A stretch of DNA of 64,000 nt from assembly GCA_021151605.1 (NCBI GenBank), contig JAGKWZ010000001.1, forward strand, positions 1 through 64,000, written 5' to 3'. Shown here piece after piece: positions 34,078-43,300 of this stretch. A model generated the notes under the pieces. That model was not told the DNA's origin and did not search any database. It saw only the letters and a list, made by a program, of their open reading frames with translations. How positions within the stretch are numbered: the first letter of the stretch is position 1; each line of letters opens with the position of its first letter. The position numbers and the translations under genes were made by a program. Source of the stretch: Verrucomicrobiaceae bacterium. GTDB taxonomy: Bacteria; Verrucomicrobiota; Verrucomicrobiia; Verrucomicrobiales; Verrucomicrobiaceae.

Positions 34078-34198
34078 CAGCAATGCCACAAATTCAATTT
34101 CTAGCCAGGTTTCTGAAACGTTTTCGTCACCCAACAGCAGGTGCATAGAAGGTGGATAAGAGACAGATATAAAAATCTAACACTTCACTCCACCCAAG
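34078..34198. other. 121-base gap before the DUF3450 gene
   Basis: No gene or terminator hairpin is seen. An AT-rich stretch (AGATATAAAAATC, about 34165-34177) lies upstream of the GTG start and may contain a -10 element for the DUF3450-ExbB-ExbD-TonB genes, but no convincing -35 can be set. Confidence 0.3.
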
Positions 34199-34999
34199 GT
34201 GAAATATTCCCTTCATTTCCTATTATCCCTCGCCCTCAGCAATCTCGTGACGGCGCAGGACTCCCCTGTCCCGAAAGATCAAACACCAGTTTCTGCCGCC
34301 ACCACAGCTATGGACGAGACCCGGGGCCTCCTCCAACAATGGGCTGCTACTCAGCGCATGATTTCAAGCGAGCGGACGGAGTGGGAAACGGGTAAAGCGA
34401 TGCTCGAAGGTCGTATCCAGCTTCTCAAGATCTCCATTGAGGAGACAGAGAAGAAGATCGCTGAGGCCAAAGTGAAGCTTGAGGATGTGAAGAAACGCAC
34501 GACTGAGGCGGAAACCGAAAAAGCACAGATCCGAGAAGCTTCCGATGCCCTGATCGCTACGGCTCCGGAACTCGAGAAGGGAGTCAAGGCGCTTTTTGCT
34601 CGTGTCCCTGGCATAGTTCAGGAGAAAGTTCGGGTGCTTCACGACCGCATCCCCAAAGAAGGCGCTGAAGTGAAAAACATCACTGCGGCTGAGCGCTTCC
34701 AGAATGTTCTCGGCATTCTCAACGAGCTGAATAAAGCCAACAACGAACTCAATTCCATCCCAGAAATCCACGATCTCGGGAACGGCAAGAAGGCCGAGGT
34801 GAAGGTGGTCTATGTCGGTCTGGGTCAGGGCTACTTCGTCAACTCTAACGGCGATATCGGTGGCCTCGGCCTGCCGTCAGACAAAGGCTGGCAGTGGAGT
34901 GTCGATCCCGCCATCGCACCGAAGATGCGTGAACTCGTCGAAGTCATGAAAAAGGCCGTCGCTCCGAAGCTTGTCGAACTGCCAGCACAAATTCAGTGA
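34199..34999 (+). CDS. DUF3450 coiled-coil periplasmic protein
   Basis: A 266-residue protein. The GTG at 34199 gives a signal peptide (KYSLHFLLSLALSNLVTAQ). Residues 35-125 are strongly predicted coiled coil (IQLLKISIEETEKKIAEAKV and the following KLEDVKKRTTEAETEKAQI). The C-terminal part has the DUF3450 features (RFQNVLGILNELNKANNELN, VKVVYVGLGQGYFVNSNGD, WQWSVDPAIAPKMRELVEVM). DUF3450 proteins are nearly always encoded beside ExbB/ExbD-TonB genes of TonB2-type systems and are thought to assist the motor from the periplasm. Here it is joined by a short overlap to the ExbB gene, and the order DUF3450-ExbB-ExbD-TonB-TPR is the classical one. Confidence 0.85.
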   Translation: MKYSLHFLLSLALSNLVTAQDSPVPKDQTPVSAATTAMDETRGLLQQWAATQRMISSERTEWETGKAMLEGRIQLLKISIEETEKKIAEAKVKLEDVKKRTTEAETEKAQIREASDALIATAPELEKGVKALFARVPGIVQEKVRVLHDRIPKEGAEVKNITAAERFQNVLGILNELNKANNELNSIPEIHDLGNGKKAEVKVVYVGLGQGYFVNSNGDIGGLGLPSDKGWQWSVDPAIAPKMRELVEVMKKAVAPKLVELPAQIQ

Positions 35000-35019
35000 G
35001 CCGCCCACCCAGAATAGAA

Positions 35020-36495
35020 ATGAACGCCATGCGCCCTCTTATCCTCCTTTCCCTGCTCACTGTGAGCGCCGGAGCACAGAATCTTGGATTCTCCAAAGCC
35101 AAGGAATCTGCAGCTGCCGATTTTGATCGCAGCAAAGAAGACCTTTCCAAAGTGCAGGCCACAATCTCGAAGGAGAAAGAACCTCTTAACCGTGAGTTGG
35201 CCTCTCTCGAAGAAAAGCTGCGCCAGCTCCAAGACCAATACGCACCTCTCACACGTGAAGTGGATGCGGCTGAACTAAACTTCTCCAACCTGAAGGCCCA
35301 GGTCAAGCTAGCTACCGAAGAAAATAGCTATCTAACAAACATCCTTGACGAATACACCAAGGGCTTTGAATCAAAAGTCCACGTCAGTGAAATGCAGCTC
35401 TATAAAGCAGAGCTCGATAAGGCGAAGATGGCTTCTGAGAACGACAAGACACCGCTCAAGGAGCGCTTCATGACGCAGGTCGGCCTATTGCGCGCCTCCA
35501 TCACCCGCCTTGGCGAGATCATTGGCGGCACTATCTTTGCTGGAAAGGCCGTCGATTCACAGGGTTTCGTACTCGATGGCAAATTCGCCCTAGTCGGTCC
35601 GATGGCTATTTTCTCGACCATTGATGGCAAGTCGGCCGGAATTGCCATGCCCCAAGTTGGCAGCGCCATGCCCATCGTGCGCAGCATCACCCCGGAGATC
35701 AATCAAGCTATCAGCGTCCTCGCCAATACTGGTAAGGGACTCCTGCCGCTGGATGGCTCTTTAGGTGCGGCGATCAAGGACTTCGTGCAAAAGCACAGCT
35801 TGTTGGACACTTACAAGCACGGCGGACCGATCATGCATCCGCTACTGCTGGTGAGTATTCTCGTGTTTGGCACGGCCATTGAGCGCATCTTCTTCATCTT
35901 GCGTGAGAAGAAGCGCCGCAAGCCGCGTGATGTCCTCGTACTGCTCGACTCCGTGGAGGCGGGAAATTTTGATAGCGCCATCTCCGTGGGGAAAAAATCA
36001 AACGACTACGTCGCAAGAGCGCTTTCCCATGCCTTGGAGCATGTCGAAACCAACATCACAGACGCGCTGAGTCTGGCAGCATCTCTCGAGATCAAGCGCT
36101 TCAAGCGGGGCTTCTTTGTCCTCGACACAGGCATGACCATCGCGCCACTGCTTGGTCTGCTTGGTACAGTGACGGGGATGATGGCGTCCTTCGCCGCCAT
36201 CGGTGGTGATATGGGAGCGCCAACGGCGATTACGGGTGGTATTGCCGAGGCTCTGATCGCTACTGCCTTCGGCCTTGTCATCGCCATGACTGGCCTCGTG
36301 CCGTTCAACTATCTAAACAACATGGTTGAGGATGCAGAGCACGAACTCGAGGTTGCTGCCTCGAAGCTCGAACTGATCATCGAGAAGAACAAGAAGCACG
36401 AAGAAGAGCTGCGCCACCGCCACCGACAGATGATTGCCAGCGAAGACTCCAAGACCAGTGGGGCATTTGTTTCACAAGCCACTGTGCCTGCTTAA
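35020..36495 (+). CDS. ExbB/TolQ-type proton channel subunit with long periplasmic N-terminus (TtpC-like)
   Basis: I take the ATG at 35020; a GTG at 34996 overlapping the DUF3450 stop and an ATG at 35029 are alternatives. It has a signal-like N-terminus (MRPLILLSLLTVSAGAQ) and a coiled-coil periplasmic region of about 230 residues (SKEDLSKVQATISKEKEPLN, LASLEEKLRQLQDQYAPLTR). The MotA/TolQ/ExbB domain follows from about residue 265, with a first helix MHPLLLVSILVFGTAIERIF and the channel helices LLGLLGTVTGMMASFAAIGG and ITGGIAEALIATAFGLVIAM. This layout is that of TtpC, the extra ExbB-like protein of Vibrio TonB2 systems. Here it seems to be the only ExbB in the locus, which is unusual because TtpC normally works beside a short ExbB. 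Confidence 0.88.
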   Translation: MNAMRPLILLSLLTVSAGAQNLGFSKAKESAAADFDRSKEDLSKVQATISKEKEPLNRELASLEEKLRQLQDQYAPLTREVDAAELNFSNLKAQVKLATEENSYLTNILDEYTKGFESKVHVSEMQLYKAELDKAKMASENDKTPLKERFMTQVGLLRASITRLGEIIGGTIFAGKAVDSQGFVLDGKFALVGPMAIFSTIDGKSAGIAMPQVGSAMPIVRSITPEINQAISVLANTGKGLLPLDGSLGAAIKDFVQKHSLLDTYKHGGPIMHPLLLVSILVFGTAIERIFFILREKKRRKPRDVLVLLDSVEAGNFDSAISVGKKSNDYVARALSHALEHVETNITDALSLAASLEIKRFKRGFFVLDTGMTIAPLLGLLGTVTGMMASFAAIGGDMGAPTAITGGIAEALIATAFGLVIAMTGLVPFNYLNNMVEDAEHELEVAASKLELIIEKNKKHEEELRHRHRQMIASEDSKTSGAFVSQATVPA

Positions 36496-36498
36496 GCC

Positions 36499-36906
36499 AT
36501 GAAATTTCGTAAACGCCCGAAAAAGCACGCCAAGATCGAAGTTGTTCCACTCATCGATGTGGTCTTCTTCCTTCTTGCCACCTTCGTCATGGTTTCTCTT
36601 TCCATGACCAAGAATGAAGGCATCACAGTGAATGTGCCCGCAGCATCTACTTCGGCGCCAAAGGAGAAGAGTGATGCGCCGCTGACGCTTAGTGTGGCAC
36701 AACAGGGTGAAATCTATTTCAACAAAGAGAAGATTAATTTTGCCCAGCTTCCTATCCGTCTTCAGAACGCCAAGGCGGCCTCCAAAGATCTTGCCGTTGT
36801 CATCAATGCCGATGGTAAGGCCGAATATTCCCACGTCGTCGCTGTCATTGATGAAGTGAAGAAGACCGGCATCACAAAAGTCGCGCTCTCCACTGAGCGC
36901 AAATAA
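36499..36906 (+). CDS. exbD: ExbD/TolR-type energy-transduction protein
   Basis: A 135-residue protein. Basic N-terminus (KFRKRPKKHAK), then a single membrane helix with the conserved proton-carrying Asp (VVPLIDVVFFLLATFVMVSL, Asp near residue 20), and a periplasmic domain ending in TEYSHVVAVIDEVKKTGITK-type strands (actual SHVVAVIDEVKKTGITKVAL). Length and motif order match ExbD/TolR. With ExbB it forms the channel that powers TonB. The start lies 3 bases after the ExbB stop and the TonB gene follows after 17 bases, so all three are one unit. I call it ExbD rather than TolR from its TonB neighbour. Confidence 0.93.
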   Translation: MKFRKRPKKHAKIEVVPLIDVVFFLLATFVMVSLSMTKNEGITVNVPAASTSAPKEKSDAPLTLSVAQQGEIYFNKEKINFAQLPIRLQNAKAASKDLAVVINADGKAEYSHVVAVIDEVKKTGITKVALSTERK

Positions 36907-36923
36907 CCCAACTCCTTGATCCC

Positions 36924-37616
36924 ATGAAAAAAGCATTCCTGGGTGTCTTGGCCGCTGTATTCTTGCATGCCTTCGTGTTCCTCTTCGGCGGGTTCCTGAT
37001 TCCGAAAGGCGAGCAGAATGTGGCGAAGAAAGATGTTCTCCAGGATGTGGACATCAGTAAGGACGAAGACAAAAAGAAGGAGGAGGAAGAGCCGAAGGAG
37101 AAGGTAGACGCGCCCATTGAGGAGATTAAACAGGACATGTCCGTCATCAAAGAACTAGTCCAACAGGTGGAGTCTGCGCCCGGCCCTGCTGCGCTTTCGA
37201 ATGTCAGCCTCAGTGACCTAGGATCCGCCCTAAATGGAGTCGGTGGTGATGGCGGCTTCGGTGGAGGAGTCGGCTTTGGCAGTGGCGGTGTCATCGGTGG
37301 CACCGGCAGCGGCACAGGTGGCGGGGGCGGAGAGGACACCATGTCCAGCGGCATGTTGGATACCAAGCCCACTCCTACGAATCGAGTTTCTCCAAAGCTG
37401 AGCGCAGAAGTGCGCAAGCGTATGAAAGGTAAGGTCGAGGTGCTCATCATCGTCGGCAAAGATGGCTCAGTTTCTCGAGCAGAAATCGTCGCCTCTCCCG
37501 ATCCTGCCGCCAACCAGCCCTGCATCGAAGCCGCGCGTGAATGGCGCTTCGAGCCTGGCACTCGCAGCGGCAAACCCGTAAGTTTCAAACTAAAACTCCC
37601 CTTCCGCTTCGATTGA
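36924..37616 (+). CDS. tonB: TonB family protein with acidic and Gly-rich linker
   Basis: A 230-residue protein. N-terminal membrane helix (FLGVLAAVFLHAFVFLFGGF) with the TonB-type histidine. The central part is unusual: a charged Lys/Glu-rich run (about residues 48-75, DKKKEEEEPKEKVD) and then a Gly-rich stretch (about 108-137, GGDGGFGGGVGFGSGGV) in place of the Pro-rich spacer of classical TonB. The C-terminal 80 residues are the receptor-binding domain (GKVEVLIIVGKDGSVSRAEI, ending in EAAREWRFEPGTRSGKPVSF). It should pass energy from ExbB-ExbD to the receptor encoded upstream. Its stop overlaps the TTG start of the following TPR gene. Confidence 0.9.
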   Translation: MKKAFLGVLAAVFLHAFVFLFGGFLIPKGEQNVAKKDVLQDVDISKDEDKKKEEEEPKEKVDAPIEEIKQDMSVIKELVQQVESAPGPAALSNVSLSDLGSALNGVGGDGGFGGGVGFGSGGVIGGTGSGTGGGGGEDTMSSGMLDTKPTPTNRVSPKLSAEVRKRMKGKVEVLIIVGKDGSVSRAEIVASPDPAANQPCIEAAREWRFEPGTRSGKPVSFKLKLPFRFD

Positions 37617-38998
37617 AAACCATTCCATTGTTCTCTCTGGTCCTGATTTCACCCCTGGCTCTTTTTGCCGCCGCCACTCCGGCAGAAGCAGAGAAGCCCA
37701 CTCCTGGAGCTTATGCGCTAGAGCTTTGGAAGGATCCCTCGTTTGCCAAATTCTTCCTCGGCACCTACAGCGTTTTCCCTGATGTGGAGCCGCCCCTGAA
37801 TGAAAAGGATCGTGAGATCTTGAATCAGCTTCTCCCATTGATGAAGCAGCCCTCCGAAGCAGCTGCAGCCCTGGTTAAGTTCATTAAGACAGACACAAAT
37901 GCTATCTTTGATCTCACGCTCGGAAACCTTTATCTCGAAAGCGGGCAAGCTGATGCGGCCATCATGATGTTTCAGCGTGCCGTCGATAAGTTTCCGTCCT
38001 TCCGCCGTGCTTGGCGTGGACTGGGGATGGCGCAGGTGCGGCAGCAGAAATGGCTCTCAGCTGTTACCAGCCTCAGCCGTGCAATCGGCCTTGGTGCGCA
38101 GGACGGACCCACTTATGGCCTCTATGGCTATGCCCTGCTCTCGCTTGAGCGAGCTGCTTCAGCCGAAAGCGCCTATCGCATGGCACTCATGTTTCAGCCT
38201 GATTTGCTCGACTGGAAACTTGGCCTCGTTCGCTGTGTGCTGAAACAGCAGAAAGCCGCCGAAGCCGTGGCTGTCTGTGAAGAAATCATCCGTCAGAACC
38301 CAGACCGCACTGAATTTATCAGCCTGCAGAGCGAAGCCTATCTCGCACTGAAGGAGAATGCCAAAGCAGCAGAGAACATTGAGTTCCTGGCTCGTCTCGG
38401 GCTCGCTAAAGCGCCCGATCTTCAGCGCCTTGGGGATATTTACCTGGTTGGAAAAGACACGGGGCTCGCTCTCAGCGCCTATAAGCGTGCTTTGGATGCG
38501 GGCACATTTGAAGCCACCAAGGTCATTACCCAGGCGGAGAATCTCTCCTTGCAAGGGGGCCTGACGGAAGCTGCAGATCTCATCGCAGCAGCTCGCAAAG
38601 CGAGTGATGGAAAACTGGCCAAGGAGGAGGAAGCCCGCCTCCTTAAACTCGAAGCTCGTCTTGCAGTCAGTGCTGGCAATGCAGATGCGTCTGTGCCGAT
38701 CCTTGAACGTGTGGTGGAACTGAATCCTCTCGATGGAGGGGCGCTCATGCTGCTAGGCCAGTATTATCTCGACAAGGGCGACAGCGCCAAAGCCGTGGGC
38801 AATTTCGAGCGTGCCACCAAAATCAAAGAGCAAGAAGCGCCCGCAAACTTGCGCCTCGCACAAATTTATCTCTCCACAAACAAGCTCGCTGAAGCTCTGC
38901 CCCTGCTGAAGCGCTCTCATGAACTTAAGGCCAGCGATAGTGTCGCAAAGCTCATTTCAGACATTGAGCGCGCTCTTCGCAAGGGGGCGAAAGGATAA
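37613..38998 (+). CDS. Periplasmic TPR protein of the TonB locus
   Basis: A 461-residue protein. The TTG at 37613 is chosen because it overlaps the TonB stop (TTGA) and gives a signal peptide (KTIPLFSLVLISPLALFAAA); the reading frame upstream lies inside tonB. The mature chain is TPR repeats: DAAIMMFQRAVDKFPSFRRA, WLSAVTSLSRAIGLGAQDGP, AESAYRMALMFQPDLLDWKL, LMLLGQYYLDKGDSAKAVGN. TPR proteins close TonB2-type loci in many bacteria and are thought to help the TonB complex or hold partner proteins. This is the last gene of the locus; it ends 2 bases before the convergent Bax-inhibitor gene. Confidence 0.85.
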   Translation: MKTIPLFSLVLISPLALFAAATPAEAEKPTPGAYALELWKDPSFAKFFLGTYSVFPDVEPPLNEKDREILNQLLPLMKQPSEAAAALVKFIKTDTNAIFDLTLGNLYLESGQADAAIMMFQRAVDKFPSFRRAWRGLGMAQVRQQKWLSAVTSLSRAIGLGAQDGPTYGLYGYALLSLERAASAESAYRMALMFQPDLLDWKLGLVRCVLKQQKAAEAVAVCEEIIRQNPDRTEFISLQSEAYLALKENAKAAENIEFLARLGLAKAPDLQRLGDIYLVGKDTGLALSAYKRALDAGTFEATKVITQAENLSLQGGLTEAADLIAAARKASDGKLAKEEEARLLKLEARLAVSAGNADASVPILERVVELNPLDGGALMLLGQYYLDKGDSAKAVGNFERATKIKEQEAPANLRLAQIYLSTNKLAEALPLLKRSHELKASDSVAKLISDIERALRKGAKG

Positions 38999-38999
38999 A

Positions 39000-39734
39000 T
39001 CAATCGCGACGAAGTTTGGAAAGCAGGCGGAGCAATTCGATGTAAAGCCAGACAACGGTTACGAGAAGTCCTAGCGCGGCTTGCCATTCGAGATACTTCG
39101 GTGCGCCGTTTTCCACACCGCTTTCGATAAAGTCAAAGTCGAGCACGAGGTTCAGTGCAGCGATGACGACAACGACGAGGCTAAAGCCAATTCCGACGAT
39201 GCCATTTTCATGAATGAGCGGAATCTGGACGCCAAAAAAACCGAGCACCATGCTAACAAGATAGACGATGAATATTCCACCAGTGGCGGCGACGATTCCT
39301 AGCTTGAAGTTTTCGGTGGCCTTGATGAGGCGTGACTGGTAGGCGAAAAGCAGTGCGAAGAGGATGCCCAACGTAAGGAGAGCTGCCTGGAGCACGATGC
39401 CGTTATAAAGAGCTGCGTAGCGTGCGGAGATGACACCCACAAAGACCCCCTCCACCAAACCATAGACGGGGGCGATGACGGGTGACCAAGTCGGTTTGAA
39501 TGATGAGGTCAGCACTAGAAGAAACCCAATAATTCCGCTGCCGAGCAGAAGCATATTGGCAAGTGCTGGATTCGTCTGCACGAGCTGCCAACTAGCCCCT
39601 GCCGAAATGACCAGGAGCAGGCTGAGGATCATAGTTTTGTTCACAGCGCCCTGCAGAGTCATCACGGCACCACCGTGAGCTGCTGGAGCACTGCTGAAGA
39701 CACGATCATTGAGCGTAGGATTTGAGGTGCGCAT
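39000..39734 (-). CDS. Bax inhibitor-1/YccA family membrane protein
   Basis: A 244-residue integral membrane protein. Seven hydrophobic segments are visible, beginning with MILSLLLVISAGASWQLV and ending with LGLLVTVVWLYIELLRLLSK. Acidic residues near the C-terminal helices (LNLVLDFDFIESGVENG and KYLEWQAALG) match the di-aspartyl pH/Ca sensor of the BI-1/TMBIM family, and the last ten residues are polar. E. coli YccA of this family modulates FtsH; in general such proteins affect membrane stress and ion leak. It is convergent with the TonB locus and stands alone on the minus strand before rnhA. Confidence 0.9.
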   Translation of the reverse strand: MRTSNPTLNDRVFSSAPAAHGGAVMTLQGAVNKTMILSLLLVISAGASWQLVQTNPALANMLLLGSGIIGFLLVLTSSFKPTWSPVIAPVYGLVEGVFVGVISARYAALYNGIVLQAALLTLGILFALLFAYQSRLIKATENFKLGIVAATGGIFIVYLVSMVLGFFGVQIPLIHENGIVGIGFSLVVVVIAALNLVLDFDFIESGVENGAPKYLEWQAALGLLVTVVWLYIELLRLLSKLRRD

Positions 39735-39785
39735 ATAGAGGAGGATACGTCGTGAGGTTACTGAAGGCGGCTCGAAGAATACTGT

Positions 39786-40277
39786 TTAAATAAGTTCGGC
39801 CGCAGTGATTTTCCCTGTTTCATAGCCTTTGTCTATGAGGAGGTTTGCTGATTTTGAGGCTGCGACTGCGAGTTCGTCGCAGCGATTATTGCCAGGATTC
39901 GAAGCGTGACCTTTGACCCAAATAAGCTTCACCTGATGTTTGGCGAGTACTTCGAGGATGTCCGCCCATAGATCCGCATTCACAGCAGGCTGTTTATCCG
40001 CCTTTTTCCAACCACGGGCTTTCCAGCCTTTGGCCCAGCCTTTTTCGATTCCATCGACGACGTAACGCGAGTCGGAATAGAGAGTAACGACGCATGGACG
40101 CGTGAGCAACTTGAGTGCGGCGTACACGGCCATGAGTTCCATCCGATTATTTGTGGTGCGTCGATAGCCCTGAGCTAGTTCTCGACTGTGTTTGCCACTT
40201 TGCAGGATGGCCCCATAACCTCCGGGGCCGGGATTGCCCGAGCATGCGCCGTCGGTGTAGATAGTGACTTGGGTCAT
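39786..40277 (-). CDS. rnhA: Ribonuclease HI
   Basis: A 163-residue protein. The ATG at 40277 is the standard start (MTQVTIYTDGACSGNPGPGG); a longer in-frame start six codons upstream is unlikely. It degrades the RNA strand of RNA-DNA hybrids in the cytoplasm. The catalytic acidic residues are Asp in YTDGACSGN, Glu in NRMELMAVYA, Asp in LYSDSRYVVDG, and the last Asp in GNNRCDELAVAA, with the usual VKGHASNPG loop before it. Length equals the family norm of about 155 residues. Between this gene and the giant gene lies a hairpin at about 40289-40304. Confidence 0.96.
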   Translation of the reverse strand: MTQVTIYTDGACSGNPGPGGYGAILQSGKHSRELAQGYRRTTNNRMELMAVYAALKLLTRPCVVTLYSDSRYVVDGIEKGWAKGWKARGWKKADKQPAVNADLWADILEVLAKHQVKLIWVKGHASNPGNNRCDELAVAASKSANLLIDKGYETGKITAAELI

Positions 40278-40282
40278 TCGGA

Positions 40283-40304
40283 AAAGCCGCCGCAATATAG
40301 CGGC
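40283..40304 (-). terminator. Possible terminator of the giant gene
   Basis: Read on the minus strand, GCCGC (40304-40300) pairs with GCGGC (40293-40289) around TATATT, followed by GGCTTTTCC. The stem is only 5 bp and the T run short, so it is a weak candidate for ending the giant transcript just before the rnhA start. Confidence 0.35.
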
Positions 40305-40355
40305 AGCACTGACTCAGCGAATGATTTCCATCATCAAGAAGATCTATGGCCCTGA

Positions 40356-43300
40356 TTAGATGATGGATGAGCGGCGGCGACGGAAAAGGCTGAGGCTCAG
40401 GCCAAAGCATAGAAGCAGGAAACGCCCTGGTTCAGGCACTACGGCAATGTTGCCGGAAGCGGTGAAACGGCTGACATCCCAGCCTAAACCGAAGGTGGAT
40501 ATATCGGGTAAATCAAACGCACCTTCATTGGCATCGAGATTGTTTCCTGTGCGGATTGACGACCCGATATTGAATCCGGTGAAATTGGTGCTGACGAGAT
40601 TGCCCCAGTCGATGAGATTGAAGACTTGCCCGAGGGCAGGAGTGAATCCACTAGACAGTACTTGGAGGCTTCCAGAGGTGGTCAGGAAGTTCAAATTATA
40701 GGTGCTGCCTCCGTCTCCATTCGTGAAGTTAAGCCGATCATGGTTGCCAGTGCCAGTGACATTATCCAGCCACTCGTTGTAGCCTGGTGTGCCTAAGGCG
40801 AAACCGCCAAAATTAGGATCAACAGTTGTGGGGGAGTTAATACCTAGAATGACGCTTCCCTGAATGCTGTGAATGCCAGCTGCGGCGGTGGGGGTGAAGG
40901 TGAGCGTTCCGTAATTGCTTACGCCTGTACCATCACCCGCATGAAGGGTGGAGCCAGAGGCAAACGTGACATTGATAGAGCGGATGGTGCCAGTGCCCGA
41001 AACTGTGGCCGTGTTGGCCACCGTGAGATTGCCACTTCCAGTTTGCCCGGAGCCAGACACACCGACTTGGAGAACGCCAGCGGTGACGGTCGTGGAGCCA
41101 GAATAGCTATTGGCGAGGTTGAGGATGGTTGTTCCTGAGCCGCTCTGGGCGAACCCGCCAAGACCTGTGATAGCCGTGCTGCTGAATTCGACGCCCTGAG
41201 TCACGGTGTTCGATCGATTCACTGCGAATGTGGCGCCAGCACCGACACTGATGGCGCTGGTGGCTGCGAGGCTTCCTGTGGAGCCACCATTGCCGAGTTG
41301 TAGGGTGCCGGCTGAGACGACCGTAGAGCCGGTGTACGTATTGGTAGCGGTGAGGGCTGTCATGCCACTGCCAGACTGCTCAAAACCACCGTCACCCGTG
41401 ATCGCTGCTGAACTGAAATCAGTGCCTTGGATGGCTGTGTTACTGCGTTTGACGGCAAAAGTGGTGCCTGCGGCGATACTGATGGCGCTGGTGGTGTTCA
41501 GCGTGCCAGTGGTGCCGCCGCTGCCGAGCTGCAGGGTGCCACTGTTGACGACGGTATTGCCAGTGTAGTTGTTGGTGCCATCGAGGATGAGGGTATTGGT
41601 GCCTGCGCCAGCAGTCTTGGTGATTCCCGCACCGCCGTTGATTTGAGCGACGTTTGAAAGGGTGCCTGACTGGGCGTTGAAGCTCACATTCGGAGAGGCG
41701 GCTCCGATGTTGTTGCCGCTCAGGTTGAGTGCGCCTCCATTAAGGGTGATTGTGGCGGAGCCAGCACCAGTGGAGGCTCCTTTGATGATGTGGCCAGACA
41801 CCGTGACTGAACCACCTGTGATGTTCAGGCTGCCGTTGGTGGTGAGGCCTGTGGCGATGGTGTTGTTGCCGAGGCGCACGGCGGCTCCAAAGGTCGCATT
41901 ATTGGCGATGGTGATGTTGCCTCCGCTGATATTCACCGCGCCAACGAGGACGTCTGTGCCAGACACTGTCGTGTCACCTCGTGCGATCTCCAGACCGCCG
42001 GTGCCGATGGTCGTGTTGCCACCGATGTTCAGGATGGATGTCCAGGTGTTGTTGAGGGCGGAGCCACTTGCCGCCCCTTCGGTGTCACCTACAACCACAG
42101 TCGTTACATCCAAGGTGCCGCTGCCAAAGGTGAAAGTATCGGTGCGGTCCGAGTTGCGATTCTGGCCACCAATTGTCAATGTACTTAGAGAGAGGGTGGC
42201 GTTTACATTGGACAAATCCACGACGTTGCCACCGGATGCGGCAGCACCTGTGCTCGCCGTGCCAGTGCCAAGGTTGAAGGCAGCGCGCCCGACACCCGCC
42301 TTGTTATTGATCGTCAGACTACCGCCGCCGCCGCCGATGAAACCAATGTCACGTGATCCGTTGCCCACGTTAATCGTGTCCGCGTTAATGGTGGTGGAGG
42401 TGCTACCAAGATAGAGTTCGTTGCGTTGTCCAGCAGCACCATTGTTGGTCACGCCGCCTCCTACAGTTAGGGTTGTCGCCGTTAGTGTGCTGGTGGCCGC
42501 AAGTCGCAGAGTCGAGTCCAGGTTGTTCACATTGGTGGTGCCACCCGTGATATTGGGATTGACGGTAATGACGCTGCTGGAACCGGAGAGGTTCACGCTC
42601 AGGCTGGCTAGGTTGCTGAAATCGGCTTCGGTGATGCTTCCGACACCACCGGTTGTGTTGACACCACCAACCGTGAAGGTGCTGGAGGCTGCGGCGTTGA
42701 GCACATTAAACGCTCCAGGGCCACTGACCCCTAGCCTTGTCGTGGTATTGCTGCCTGCATTGCTACCAATGACAACATTGTTGTTGATCGTGAGAGACTG
42801 GCCCGAGCCGATGGTGATGGCGTTGTTGGTGACGGATGCCGTATTGGTCTGCACAGACAGTGTTCCTGCAAAGGTGGCGGAGCTCGTGTTCAGATTCAGC
42901 GTGCTTACGTTCGCGCTGGTGTTGGACGCTCCAAAGGTGAGCCCTCCAGTCATCGAGGCTGTTCCGGTGAAAGTTGTGGTGCCGCCGTCGAGCGTGGTGG
43001 TGCCGACATAGTTGTTGGATGCGGTGTTACTCAAACCCGAGAGAACCAGAGTGCCTGCCCCGCTTTTAGTAAGGCCGAAACCACCGCTGATCAGGCCGCC
43101 TACAGTCAGGGTGCTCGCACTTACAGTGACGGTCGGTGTGGCGTTCAGGGTGATTTCGCCAGTGCCGAGATTCAGTGCCTGGGTCCCTGTGAAGGCGAAG
43201 CTGGCGTTCCAGTTCTGGGCGTTGTTCGTGGCAAGCGTAATTCCTGCACCGGTGCTGTTGTTGATCGTGCCTCCGCCGATGATGAATGTGCCAGTGCCGA

